A stretch of DNA of 64,000 bases, from positions 374,637,445 to 374,701,444 of the forward strand of contig CM053030.1 in the NCBI GenBank assembly GCA_028564925.1, written 5' to 3'. Shown here one piece after another: positions 11,758 to 23,836 of the stretch (its first letter is position 1; every line of letters begins with the position of its first letter). The stretch comes from Lithobates sylvaticus (Eukaryota; Chordata; Amphibia; Anura; Ranidae). Below the pieces are notes generated by a model. The model saw only the letters and a list, made by a program, of their open reading frames with translations. It was not told the DNA's origin and searched no databases. The position numbers and the translations under genes were made by a program.

Positions 11758-11940
11758 GTTCTGCATTGATTTGAAAAAGTATATCCTGCACTACTTTTGC
11801 CGATTTTGTGGGCGACCTGCATAGACATATGTGCATGAATCTGCACAGATGACTTCCAAGTCGCACCTGAAGTCATACTGACATGCGGTTTTGAAATCGC
11901 GTGATTTCAGAGCCACATTTAATGTGAACGAGGCATAAAA
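11758..11940. mobile_element. right half of the MITE split by L1, with the second target duplication
   Basis: Starts with the 15-bp duplication GTTCTGCATTGATTT (11758-11772) and continues the element begun at 3860. It ends near AATGTGAACGAGGCATAA, matching the inverted start GTTCACAT. Confidence 0.6.
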
Positions 11941-11976
11941 AAAGAGCAATATAAGTGACCATTAATAAAATATTGT

Positions 11977-12412
11977 TTAAGGAGTTGTAAAGGCAGAAGG
12001 TTTTTTACCTTAATGTATTCTATGCATTAATATAAAAAACCTTCTGTGTGTAGCAGCCCCCCTCCACCCCCCTAATTACCTACCTGAGCCCCTTCTCTCT
12101 CCAGCTATTTCCACGATCCCCTCATTGGCTCCTGCGGTTGTCAATCAAAGTCAGTCAGCTAATCAGGGGAGATAGGGGATGGGACCAGATCAGGGCTCTA
12201 TGTCTGAATAGATACACGGAGCTCTGATTCGGCTTGGGTGCCCCCTGTAGCAAGCTGCTGGCTGAGGGGCACTCAAAAGAGGGAGGGGCTAGGTGCATCG
12301 AAGAGGGACACGAGAAGAACAGGATCTGGGCTGCTCTGTGCAAAACCAACTGCACAGGGGAGATAACTATAACATGTTATAACAAAAAAAAAAACCTTTA
12401 CAATCCCTTTAA
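11977..12412. mobile_element. T2/Kolobok-like MITE
   Basis: TTAAGGAGTTGTAAAGGC at the left and CCTTTACAATCCCTTTAA at the right are inverted repeats with TTAA at both outer ends. A second copy of the same family is at 43114-43395. Xenopus T2 elements (Kolobok superfamily) have TTAA duplications and ends of this type. An internal hairpin follows the left end (AAGGTTTTTTACCTTAATG / CATTAATATAAAAAACCTT). No transposase is present. Confidence 0.75.
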
Positions 12413-13245
12413 TGGTGTTTTGGCAATATTCATAATACAATATCCATTTGCTGTGGAAATGTCTGTCCAAAAGGCATCACAAGCAGGAAAATCATGCTGA
12501 GTATTGAATAAATAGACTTTGAATCAATGAATTTGAGTCCTTTAAATAAAGGTGATATTGCTAACATTTTCAAAATTCATACAGATAGCACTTATGGTGG
12601 TAAAATAAAATGACATAAAAATAAACTAAAATAGAAACTGAATGATGTACCAGCTGATTATATGCGTTGTTATTCTTCCAGATGGAAACAATGTTAAAGA
12701 TAGGTAATATGTTTACCTAGCTGCAAAGATACAGAGTGTGTAGACTCCAGTGATAATTGAGACTCCATAAAAAAAGAGATGAATGACAAGAAATAGTGTG
12801 AATGATGTAAACTGTGAGAGATGTGTGAATGGGTGACTCAGGGCATCTACTTCCATTAAACCTGACACAGCAATGTTCAGCAGCTAGTTCAAGAAGAAAA
12901 CTGTTGTTCTAAAGGGTTGGTTTACACTAGTGTGTTTGTTTTTATTCTGCATAAAAAATGCACGGCCAGTGTTTAATATAGATTCCAATGACCCTAGTTC
13001 ACACCAGTGCAGTCAACAAAAGTAGAACATGTTGCCTTATTTCTGAATGGATCCCATCTGGAACATGGCAAAATGCATCAAAAAAGCACCGAAACACACA
13101 TGTCTTCAATTTAGATAAAGAAAAAAAGAGGAAAACACATACAAAATGCAGTGGAATGCATTAAAAAGACACTTGCAGAAACACATCTAGAACGCAGAAA
13201 TTGTGGTGTGAACTGGCTCCAAATTATTAAAAAGCTGGCAGGCTC
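12413..13245. other. no gene; possible small MITE at about 12915-13222
   Basis: GGTTTACACTAGTG near 12918 and GTGGTGTGAACTGGCTCC near 13205 are loosely inverted and are typical of GTTCACAC-ended MITEs. The rest is AT-rich and unrecognised. Confidence 0.4.
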
Positions 13246-13249
13246 TCAC

Positions 13250-13875
13250 CTCTCCAAACTATCACCGAAATGCCCATTTGGGTACACTTAGTTATTACTG
13301 AATGCTCTCCTCTCCCTACCTATAATGTATTAGGCCCCCTCGCTATGGGCCTAAACTTTCGGGCCCCTCATTGGTACATTCCTTACGCTAATGGGATTCA
13401 GTTAAATACAGCGGCAACTTGTTCTCTCCTCACCTGCTCATTTCGGGCATCATTGACACCCCCCTCTTTCTCTCAGCCCATGACAATCCTGGAGCCTTCC
13501 GCTGATGGCATGAAAGAGGGACCAAATACATTTACAAGTTCCTTGCTCTAGACAGAGTCAAATCTTTCCAATACCTTCAACAATACTGGCAATTGGCAGC
13601 CACTGAGGCTTGTTGATACTCTCAAATAAGTAATTTTGTTCATAGCCTCCTCAGATGCCATTTCAGGCCCCCTAAATGTCTCACAGCGTTTGAAAACTGT
13701 TCCTGGAAAGACCAAGATCTGAAAGGACTGGTCTCTGACCTTTACTTCTCCCTTCCCAATTCTCTTTCATCTCACAAAATTTCTTATGTGAAAACATTGG
13801 GAAAAAAATCTCACTACTCCCTCAGACCCAGCCACATGGAACAAAATCTGTCTTTCTACTTCCAAATGCTCTCAT
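13250..13875 (+). mobile_element. L1-clade ORF2 C-terminal region fragment
   Basis: Conceptual translation on the + strand gives, in several frames, RVKSFQYLQQYWQLAA and KGLVSDLYFSLPNS. This is the pattern of the region after the reverse transcriptase in L1/Tx1 LINEs (FRYLQLRHA...GLSTLYLALL). It is heavily broken, and its right side stops where the DIRS element begins at about 13880. Confidence 0.5.
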
Positions 13876-16029
13876 GATATTTCTTATCGTACATCACGAG
13901 ACACAGAGCCATAGTAGTTTCTATGTGGGTTATAGGACACCTTCAGGTGATGGACACTGGCACGCCCCAAATTAAAAAGTGCACTCCCTATATAAGAATT
14001 GAATGGTTACCCAGGCCTCTTATCCGAAGAAACAAGGTCTTGCCCATAACGCTTCTCTTTTTAGAGAGCTGGACCCCGGGATCCAGTACTTTTTGGTATC
14101 AAGGCCATAAAGTTTTACTGGCGGTAGAGCACTTATTTTCTTATGCTTCTCAGAGAGCCCACGTTGTGTCCTGGAAACAGCAGTGTTTTCCTTCTCCGGC
14201 CATCAGCAAACCTCCGGTAAGTCTGGGAGGAGGGGGTTTCCTCCCCACCAGATGCCCCCCTGTGCTTTTTTTCTTCCCCTCTTCTCGGGGAAGGAGCACA
14301 ACGAAAAAAAAAAAAAAGAAAGCAGCGTGAACGGCACACCGCTCTGGGGCTTCCAGGTCTTTGCCATTTTTCCCCTCTCTCTGCTGATCCCATAGCATGC
14401 GTTGGTGTCCTCCAATGCCCAGTGCGGGAAGGAGTGTTTTAATAGCCACCATTGTTGCTGTTGTAGGCTGCGGAGGGACACAAGAGCAAAGGTGGCATAT
14501 AAAAGGTTTGGTAAAACAGGCATTATTTTGACACATTTACTGCTGCATCAGGCTGGGCATTAATAGCAGCAACAGAGCTGAACTATTGCTCTAGCAAGTG
14601 TATGCATTCCTTCTGGTAGTACCTCTGCTTTGTGCATTGGGCTATGGTCAGAAGGGGGGTAAAAATACCTCAAAAGGGGCTTGTGTAAGACTTCTACAGT
14701 CACACGGAAGCCTGGAACCATCTCAATAAAGATGGCATCCTCCCCTGAGAGTAATATGGTGATCAGAGTGAGCCATCAGGAGGGGCAAGTGTTGCAGCTG
14801 CTCTTAACCCTGCAGCCCCTCCATATATTACTAAGGAGGTTTTTTATCCAACCATTTTAAGTTTGGAGCAAAGAAAATAGATGCTTTAATCGCATCCCAG
14901 AGTGGGACTAAGCATAACAGGTCCCCGTTTTGATTGCTCAGGACCCTCATGTGTGAGGAACAGGGGCGAGAGATGACGATTGTTACAGTCTCTCACTGAA
15001 TTCGTCCGCTCCACATTTTTACTGCCTATAAGTGCAGTCAGTCGATGAGCCCACTTCTAGTTTGGGTTCACTAAAGCCTCCTCAATCTGTTCATGCTTTT
15101 CCTATCCATTCATAGCTAAAAAAGCTTATGTACTCTGAGTGGGAGCACCCAGATAAACAGTTTTTTCCCTCCAAAAAAATTTTTCAATACTTTTTCTTAT
15201 GGAGGAAGAGTTCTATAAGAAATGGGGATTTCCAGCAGTTGACGCTGCTATATCATCTGTAAACAAAAACCTGACTTGTCCAGTAGACAATGATCATATG
15301 CTTAACAGATAAGAAGTTGGAATTCCTTTTTTTTTATTAAAAAGAGCTATTTTATCGCTCGCAGGTTCAGCCTGTGCTGGCAGCGATCTCAGTTTTTAAA
15401 GGACCAGTTTATGGATGTACTCAAGATTATTCCTGATCAGCAGGCCCAAGATTTGGCCGGGATATCAGAAGTGTTGTGTTTTACAGTAGTCACTATGAAA
15501 GATTCTATTCTCCAGGCCTCACGGCTCATGCTAGGGCTGTAACATGTGCGTAGAATCCTATGGTTGAAAAGTTGGTCAGCTAAAGCGCCATGCAAAAGCT
15601 CTTGGCCAGTTTCCCATTTTATGGTGAACAGTTATTTGGAGACAATCTGGATAAGTATATCCAATGAATTTCTAATGGGAAAAGTTCCCTTTTACCGGTT
15701 AAAAAGAAGTTAAGCATTTTTTCTTTAAAACGTGCTTCTTCTCCGGTGCCAGGAGCATCAGCCTCCAGGCAACCATGAAGGCCTCCACCGTCAGGTTCAA
15801 GAGGTAAATCTCAGGGTCAGTCCCAGGGCCAAAAGAGGACCTGGGGGAGGAAACCCACAAAACAAGATACTAAAGCCTCTTTATGAAGGGGCACCCCCGC
15901 TCGCTCGAGTGGGGGGAAGGCTTCTACAGTTTTCAAAGGTCTGGCAGGAACAATGTCAAGACGGATGGGTGGCTTCCTCAATTTTCTCTAGGTTACAAAC
16001 TAGAGTTCCGAGGATTCCTGTCTCCTTGT

Positions 16030-16780
16030 TTTTCTCAGTTCAGACATTCCCAGAGATCCAGTGAAAAAAGAAGTCTCTTTCTAGATTTGGATCATCTCTT
16101 GGCTCAAAGAGTGATATCGTTGGTCCCCTTGGAAGAGCTTTTTTATTCAAACCTTTTCACGGTTCCAAAACCAAACGGGGATGTCAGACCCATTCTAGAT
16201 CTCAAAATTCGAAATCAATTTCTAACCATCCGCTCCTTTTGCATGGAGACAATCTGGTCAGTCGTGTCCACTCTGAGGGGAGGAGAATTTCTAGCATCAA
16301 TAGACATCAAAGATGCATATCTGCATGTGCCAATTTGCCCCCTCACCAGAAATTTCTGCGATTCGAGGTGGAACAGCACCATTTTCAGTTTGTGGCCTTG
16401 CCCTTTGGGTTATCCACCACCCCGGGTGTTCACAAAAATTCTGGCCCTGGTATTAGCATGAGGGTCCAGGGTATATCAGTAATGGCATACCTAGACGACC
16501 TGCTGCTTGTAGATCAGTCGGTTGCATGGCTAGACTGGAGTTTGTCCAGCGCTGTTAAGTATTTGGAACACCTGGGTTGGATTCTCAGCCTAGAGAAGTC
16601 AGCCTTACAACCAGTAAGATGGCTAGAAAACATGGGTCTGGTCATAGACACAGTCCATGAAAAGGTCTTTTTGTCTCAGACGAAGGTCAGGGCTATAAGA
16701 GATATGGTCCGTATGGTTGAGGGAAAGAAGGTTCCCTCCATTCGCCTTTGCACGAGGTTGCTAGGGAAAATGGTGGCTTA
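16030..16780 (+). pseudogene. DIRS reverse transcriptase region (fossil)
   Basis: Recognised by VPKPNGDVRPILDLK, SIDIKDAYLHVPI and MAYLDDLLLV, the order and wording typical of DIRS reverse transcriptase. It is part of the broken element 13880-18430. Confidence 0.85.
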
Positions 16781-16949
16781 GTTCGAAGCTATTCCCTATG
16801 CCCAATTTCATTCGAGACTGTTGCAAAACAGTATTCTGTCTGCTTGGAACAAGAGGATCCAAGCCTTGGACTACCCAATGTATCTGTCCCCAAAGGTGTG
16901 CCAGAGTCTCAATTGGTGGTTGATGGGCAGAAATTTGCGGAAGGGGAAA

Positions 16950-17770
16950 TCCTTCATACCGGTAGCCTGGAAGGTAGTAACGACGGATGCCAGCCTCTTG
17001 GGCTGGGGAGCAGTTCTGGAGATGGTCACTGTCCAGGGGAAGTGGTCAGAGACCGAAAAAGCCTTGCCCATCAACATTCTAGAGATTCGGGCAGCGTGTC
17101 TTGCTCTGATTTCCTGGACTTTCAGGTTGCAGGGTTATCCTGTCAGGATACGATCCGACAATGCCACAGCTGTGGCTTACATCAACCACCAAGGGGGTAC
17201 CAGGAGTCAGGCGGCCCAGAGGAAGGTGGACCATATTCTGACATGGACAGAGAAGCATGTGCCTTTTCTGTCAGCAGTCTTCATTCCGGGAGTGGAGAAT
17301 TGGCAGGCGGACTTCTTGAGCAGCCAACAGTTGTCCCTGGGGGAATGGTCCTTGCATCCCGAGGTTTTTTCAGCCATATGCCAAAAGTGGGGTACCCCGG
17401 ATATGGATCTGTTGGCATTCAGGTTCAACAAGAAGTTGGACAGCTTTGTGTCAAGGACAAGGGATCCGCTCGCATTCGGGACAGATGCGCTGGTGACCCC
17501 TTGGGAACAGTTTTCACTGATTTATGCGTTCCCCCCCAGTTCAGCTGCTACTGCGGCTTCTACGCAGGATCAAGGAGGAAGGGAAGCCGTGATACTGTTA
17601 GCCCCGGCGTGGCCCAGAAGATCCTGGTATACAAAGATCATAAGGTTGGCAGTAGGGAAACCGTGGACTCTTCCATCCCCTCCAGACTTGCTTTCACAAG
17701 GACCGGTGTTCCATCCTGCCTTACAATCACTATGTTTAACGGTTTGGCTATTAAAGCCCAAATTTTAAAG
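16950..17770 (+). pseudogene. DIRS RNase H region (fossil)
   Basis: TTDASLLGWGAVL, INILEIRAACLAL and IRSDNATAVAYINHQGG are the DIRS RNase H blocks. They are followed by the family's conserved linker (FIPGVENWQADFLSS, WGTPDMDLLAFRFNKKL). Confidence 0.85.
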
Positions 17771-18430
17771 GATCGGGGGCTTTTGGGCTCAGTGGTGACT
17801 ACCCTGATTAATGCAAGGAAGCCGGCTTATAGGGCCCTTTTCAAATTAGAGCGCACTCTACCAGGGGAGTGAGTGCTTCATAGGCAGCACATCACCAGGC
17901 CTCTATGGCTCAGATTTGCAAGACCGCGACTTGGTTCTCAGTACATACATTTACTAAATTTTACCAGAGGGATGTAAGGCGGCAGGAGGATGCCGCATTT
18001 GGGCACAGTGTACTGCAGGCAGCAATATAGGTCCTCACGTCTGATGGTGGCATGTTTTGATATGTGTCTCCCTCCCCTCAGGGGCATTCCTTTGGGACAT
18101 CCCACATAGTAATTACTATGGCTGCTTTGTGTCCCGTGATGAACGATAAAGAAAATAGGATTTTTAATACAGCTTACTTGCAAAATCCTTTTCTTGGAGT
18201 ACATCACGGGACACAGAGGTCCCTCCCCTCTTGTTGGGATATACATTGCTTTGTTACAAAACTGAGGTACTTCCTGTATGGGAGGGGTTATATAGAGGGG
18301 GACTTCCTGTCTTTTGGGTGTGCCCGTGTCCATTCACCTATAGGTGGCGTATAACTCGAATAGTAATTACTATGGCTGCTCTGTGTCCTGTGATGTACTC
18401 CAAGAAAAGAATTTTACAGGGAAGCTGTAT

Positions 18431-18744
18431 TGGAAATCCTATTATTGCTCTGTTCTGGTTTTAATGCCACTTTTATGTATTATTATTATTTTTTTTATCA
18501 TTAAGATTTTTATTTTCCACATAGTAAAATCATTACAGAAGAATTCACAGTAAAGCCAATAAATGTGACTAGTTAACATATCAATGAGACATTGAGAATT
18601 TAACAAAGTAGGAAATAAGTATGTAACTTAAGCTGTGACAACTCATTAGCATACTATATCCCAGACCACTCCAAGAAGGGTAGGAGCTCCGCATCCCCTC
18701 TGACACCCCAATCGGTTATAACTATATATTTTTTTTCTTTCCTA
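18431..18744. other. no recognisable gene
   Basis: AT-rich stretch with TATTATTATTATT near 18475 and a T-rich tract near 18730. It may include the end of an unclassified retroposon; nothing can be supported. Confidence 0.5.
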
Positions 18745-19071
18745 CCTTTTTAGAAATATAAAGTGTACTTCTGCCCTAGCCCCACCACGGCGAAGTACGA
18801 CATGTCCTCTGCGGCAAGCCCTCCTCCTTCTCCCCCTGCTGCCTTCTGGGACCTGTGTGTGTGCCAGAAGATGAGGTGGCCATTCACAAAGCGCTGAGCG
18901 AACTCTGAAGGCTCCACTGTGGTTTCCCTTAGTTGTAATGGCAGCACCTGCACCCGAGCCGGTGGTCGCATCGGCATTGGGGGGGGGGGGCGACATTGCA
19001 GGCTCCCTAGACAGGTAAGTGTCCTTTAATAAAAGTCAGCAGCTACAGTCATTTTTGCGGCTGGAACTCCT
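18745..19071. mobile_element. TTAA-type MITE, paralogue of 48341-48742
   Basis: Shares GACAGGTAAGTGTCC-TTTAATAAAAGTCAGCAGCTACAGT and the end GGCTGGAACTCCTCTTTAA with the better-preserved copy at 48341-48742. The surrounding inner sequence (CATTCACAAAGCGCTG, GGTTTCCCTTAG) also matches. It abuts the truncated 3' side of the CR1 element. The left boundary is unclear. Confidence 0.6.
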
Positions 19072-20124
19072 CTTTAATTAGCTTTGTTGCCCTTCTCTGC
19101 ACCCTCTCCAGTTCCAGCACATCCTTCCAGAGGACTGGAGCCCAGAACTGGACGGCATACAGGTGTGGCCAGACCAGAGTCTTGTAGAGTGGGAGAATTA
19201 TCGTTTTATCTCTGGTGTTGATCCCCTTTTTAATGCACGCCAATATTCTGTTGGCTTTGCTTGCAGCAGTTTGGCATTGCATGACATTGCTGAGCCTGTC
19301 ATCTACTAAGACCCCAGGTCCTTTTCCATCCTAGATTCCCCCAGAGGTTCTCCCTCTAGTGAGTAGATTGCATTCTTATTTTTGGCACCCAAATGCATTA
19401 TTTTAAATTTTTCTACATTAAATCTCATTTGCCATGTAGTTGCCCACCCCAATAATTAGTTCAGATCTTCTTGCAAGGTTTCCACATCCTGTGGAGAAAT
19501 GATTGCCCTGCTTAGCTTAGTATCGTCTGCAAATACTGAGATTGAGCTGTTTATCCCATCCTCCAGATCGTTTATGAATAAATTAAATAGGATTGGTCCC
19601 AGGACAGAACCCTGGGGGACCCCACTTTCCACACTGGACCATTCTGAGTACTCCCCATTTATTACCAACCTCTGAACTCACCCCTGTAGCCAGTTTTCAA
19701 TTCATGTACTCACCCTTTGGTCCATGCTGACAGACCTTAGTTTGTACAGTAAATATTTATGGGGAACAATATCAAATGCCTTTGCAAAATCCGCACACAC
19801 CACGTTTACAGGCCTTCCTCTATCTAGATGGCAGCTCACCTCCTCTTAGAAGGTTAATAGATTGGTTTGGCAAGAACGATTCTTCATGAATCCATGCTGA
19901 TTACTGCTAATGATACCGTTTTAATTACTAAAATCTTGTATATAATCCCTTATCATCCCCTCCAGGAGCTTGCAGAGTATTGACATTAGGCTAACTGGTC
20001 TGTAGATCCCAGGGATATATCTTGATCCTTTTTTAAATATTGGTGATACATTGACTTTTCTCCAATCAGCTGGTACCATACCAGTCAGTAGATGGTCTGG
20101 CAATTACTTGACTGAGTTCCTTAA
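19072..20124 (-). mobile_element. CR1/L2-clade LINE, reverse transcriptase part (piece A)
   Basis: This is the 3' portion of a - strand LINE whose 5' parts lie at 25204-29440. Conceptual translation shows [48 protein letters not shown] and, at the end, VQRRATKLI, all hallmarks of CR1/L2 reverse transcriptases. Several stops and shifts make it dead. The 3' end is missing: the sequence is cut just after RRATKLI where the neighbouring MITE begins. Confidence 0.88.
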
Positions 20125-20584
20125 CCACTTCAGCCCCGGACCATTTGGCAGCCAAAGGACCAGAGGTCTTTTTTCAATTTCGCACTGCACTACTTTAACT
20201 GGTAATTGCGCGGTCATGCAATTTTGTAACCAAACGAAATTTGCGTCCTTTTCTTCCCACAAATAGAGCTTTCTTTTGATGGTATTTGATTGCCTCTGTG
20301 ATTTTTATTTTTTGCGATATAAACGGAAAAAGAGCGAAAATTTTGAAAAAAAAAGAGATTTTCTACTTTTTGTTATAAAAAAAATCTAATAAACTCAATT
20401 TTAGTCAAACATTTGGGCCAAAATGTATTCAGCCACATGTCTTTAGTAAAAAAAATGCCAATAAGCGTATATTTATTGGTTTGCGCAAAAGTTATAGCGT
20501 CTACAAACTAGAGTACATTTTCTGGAATTTACACCGCTTTTAATTTATGACTGCCTATTTCATTTCTTGAGGTGCTAAAATGGC

Positions 20585-21650
20585 AGAGAAGTACAAAACC
20601 CCCCCAAATGACCCCATTTTGGAAAGTAGACACCCCAAGCTATTTGCTGAGAGGCATGTTGAGCCCATTGAATATTTTTTTTTTTAGTCCCAAGTGATTG
20701 AATAAAGACAAAAATAAAAAAGATTTTTTTTTTTTTCAAAAAGTTGTCACTAAATGATATATTGCTCACACATGCCATAGTTATATGTGGAATTGCACCC
20801 CAAAATACATTTTGCTGCTTCTCCTGAGTATGGGGATACCACATGTGTGGGACTTTTTGGGAGCCTAGCCGCGTACGGGGCCCCGAAACCCAAGCACCGC
20901 CTTCAGGATTTCTAAGGGTGCAAATTTTTGATTTCACTCCTCACTACCTATCACCGTTTCGAAGGCCATAAAATGCCAAAATAGCACAAAACCCCCCCAA
21001 ATGACCCCATTTTGGAAAGTAGACACCCCAAGCTATTTGTTGAGAGGCATGGTGAGTATTTTACAGCTCTCATTTGTTTTTGAAAATGAAGAAAGTAAAG
21101 AAAAAAAATTTTTTTTTTCTTTTTTTCAATTTTCAAAACTTTGTGACAAAAAGCGAGATCTGCAAAATACTCACCATACCTCTCAGCAAATAGCTTGGGG
21201 TGTCTACTTTCCAAAATGGGGTCATTTTGGGGGGTTTTATGCCATCTGGGCATTCCATGGCCTCCGAAACTGTGATTGGCAGTGAGAAGTGAAATAAAAA
21301 AATTACACCCTTAGAAAGCCTGAAGGCGGTGATTGGTTTTTGGGGTTCCGTACGCAGCTAGGCTCCCAAAAAGTCCCACACATGTGGTATCCCCGTACTC
21401 AGGAGAAGCAACAGAATGTATTTTGGGGTGTATTTCCACATATGCCCATGACATGTTTGAGCAATATATCATTTAGTGACAACTTTTTGTAAAAAAAAAA
21501 TATATATTTTTTTTTTTTCATTATTCAATCTCTTGGGACAAAAAAAAAAAATATTTAATGGGCTCAACATTGCTCTCATCAAATAGCTTGGGGTGTCTAC
21601 TTTCCAAAATGGGGTCATTTGGGGGGGGGTTTGAACTGTCCTGGCATTTT
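20585..21650. repeat. about 1.05 kb complex inverted repeat
   Basis: A unit of about 70 bp containing CCCCATTTTGGAAAGTAGAC and CCCCAAGCTATTTG occurs in direct orientation at about 20600 and 21000, and inverted at about 21180 and 21570. The flanking stretches (for example CACATGTGTGGGACTTTTTG near 20840 and CCCACACATGTGGTATCC near 21375) are inverted as well. The whole region can fold into one long hairpin. Confidence 0.85.
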
Positions 21651-22879
21651 ATGCACAACATTTAGAAGCCTATGTCACACGTCACCCACTCTTCTAACCA
21701 CTTGTAGACAAAGCCTTTTCTGACACTTTTTGTTTACATGAAAACATATTTTTTTTTTGCAAGAAAATTACGTTGAACCCCCAAACACTATATATAATGT
21801 TAAAGCAAAGGCCCTACAGATTAAAATGGTGGGTGTTGCATTTTTTTTTTCCACACAGTATTTGCGCAGCGATTTTTCAAACGCATTTTTTGTGGAAAAA
21901 ATACACTTTTTTTTATTTTAATGCACTAAAACACACTATATTGCTCAAATTTTTGATGAAATAAAAAATATGATCTTAGGCCGAGTACATGGATACCAAA
22001 CACGACATGCTTTAAAATTGCGCACAAACACGCAGTGGCGACAAACTACATACATTTTTAAAAGCCTTTAAAAGCCTTTACATGATACCACATTAGATTC
22101 ACGGAGGAGGTCTACTGCTAAAATTACTGCCCTCGATCTGACCTTCGCGGTGATACCTCACATGCATGGTGCAATTGCTGTTTACATATGACGCCAGACC
22201 AACGCTTGTGTACGCCTTTGCGCAAGAGAAGGGGGGGCAGGGGTGCTTTTTTTTTTTTTTTTGTTTTTTTTTTTATTTATTTAGCTTTTTTATTTTATTT
22301 TTAAACTGTTCCTTCCATTTTTTTTCTTTGTTATGATTTTTATTGTTATCTCAGGGAATGTAAATATCCCCTATGATAGCAATAGGCAGTGACAGGTACT
22401 CTTTTTTTGAAAAAATTGGGGTCTATTAGACCCTAGATCTTTCCTCTGCCCTCAAAGCATCTGACCACACCAAGATTGGTGTGCTAAAATGCTTTCCCAA
22501 TTTCCCAATGGCGCGGTTTATATCCGGGAGGGGGGACATTCCCTCCCACTGCTTGTAAAAGCAGTCTAGAGGCTAATTACCCGCTAGAATTGCTTTTACA
22601 TGAAAGCCGATCACTGGCTGAAAAGAATGATACCAAGATGATACCTAAACCTGCAGGCATCATTCTGGTATAACCATTCAAAGTCCAGCAACATACTGGA
22701 CATATATTGTAATCTTTTTTTTTTTCATGCAGCCTCTTGGCTGAACGAAAAAAAAAGAGATTGATTGGTGGGTATGCCCACCATTAGAATACCTCCCTTC
22801 ATCCACCCACTTCTAATGATGGGCATACATGCACCATTTATATATGCCGATGCATGGGGGCATCCTCCCGCAAAAGTTA

Positions 22880-22923
22880 TGCCGTGTACACACGGTCGGA
22901 ATTTCGACCGTATGTACGTGGCA
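22880..22923. mobile_element. 44-bp Harbinger-like relic made only of the two inverted ends
   Basis: It starts TGCCGTGTACACACGGTCGG and ends CGACCGTATGTACGTGGCA, with TTA on both sides (22877-22879 and 22924-22926). The ends match those of the 374-bp MITE at 26957-27330. Nothing but the two ends remains. Confidence 0.7.
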
Positions 22924-23836
22924 TTAGGAGCCAATCGCTCCTCCGCCCCCCCTGCTGCCCCCATGCTTCGGCATATATGCTCTTTTTTTTAACTGTGGTG
23001 GTGAAATCACCTCCTACAGCGTTGGAGTCGCGGCTTTATGTATCGTGGGAGCAAACGCTGTTGCTGTCAAGATAAATAAATCCGCGTTGCAACTGAATGG
23101 CGCACCTGAAAACAAAAAAATGCTTAACACTAAAACACAGTAAACAAAATTACATACCTGAAAAGCAAGCATGATAAAACATGATAAAACATAATAAAAC
23201 ATTGCAGAATAGAATGGAGTAAAAAAAGAGCAACAATAGAGAGAGAATAGAGTGAGAGAGAGAACAATAAAACGACAACTATTTTTATTTTTTTTATTTT
23301 TTTGAGATTCACAGGTAAAAAAGCTCCTGACTGAAGCGACTGAATCAAAACGCTACCACAAAAAAACTGTTAGCGATCGCAGGGATCAGGCCTGACTCTG
23401 CGAACGCTGCAGTTATGTGTGCTTAGTGTTTTGTAAGTGACAGTGATCGATCGATACTGCACTTGGGTGGGCTGGGCTGGGCGGAGGGGGAAAACGCAGG
23501 TGCTAGCAGGTATCTGGGCTGATCCCGCTAACAATGCGTTTTTTTTGGAACCCTAAACTGCTGGGACGCTAGTATAGATCTGATCAGATCAGATATTGAT
23601 CTGTTCAGATACTGTACCACTAAGGGAGGTGTATGCTTTGCGCGTGGGTGTTTGCGGTACTGGCACTAACCTGGGGCGACGCAGACCTTATTTGACCCTA
23701 AAACCTAATTGATATCACCCGCCGGGCGATCAGGGGGTTAAACCGTTATTGGGTAATAAATGGCGGGTGCCCTGACAGTATAAAAAATAAAGCTAACTAA
23801 CCAGCGTCACCCGTAACAGTAATACAAAAAAAAACT

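Larger units (their letters stand above)
13880..18430 (+). mobile_element. DIRS-type retroelement fossil
   Basis: DIRS elements are tyrosine-recombinase retroelements, relatives of LTR retrotransposons with inverted rather than direct terminal repeats. The left terminal repeat includes CGTACATCACGAGACACAGA (13890 on). The right side carries inverted copies, GCTCTGTGTCCTGTGATGTA, near 18375 and a further internal copy near 18125-18220. Parts recognised, in order: a Gag-like region (about 15100-15720), reverse transcriptase (about 16030-16780) and RNase H (about 16950-17770), then a short tail related to the recombinase end. An intact recombinase domain is not recognised. The element is broken, with several breaks, and looks moderately old. 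Confidence 0.85.

Noticed and set aside
11514-11876. 120-codon - strand frame at the L1 5' end
   Set aside because: It crosses the L1 target duplication and so mixes L1 and host MITE sequence.
16748-17872. 374-codon frame overlapping the DIRS RNase H
   Set aside because: The overlapping frame at 16821-17768 has the RNase H motifs; this one has none and is a frame shadow.
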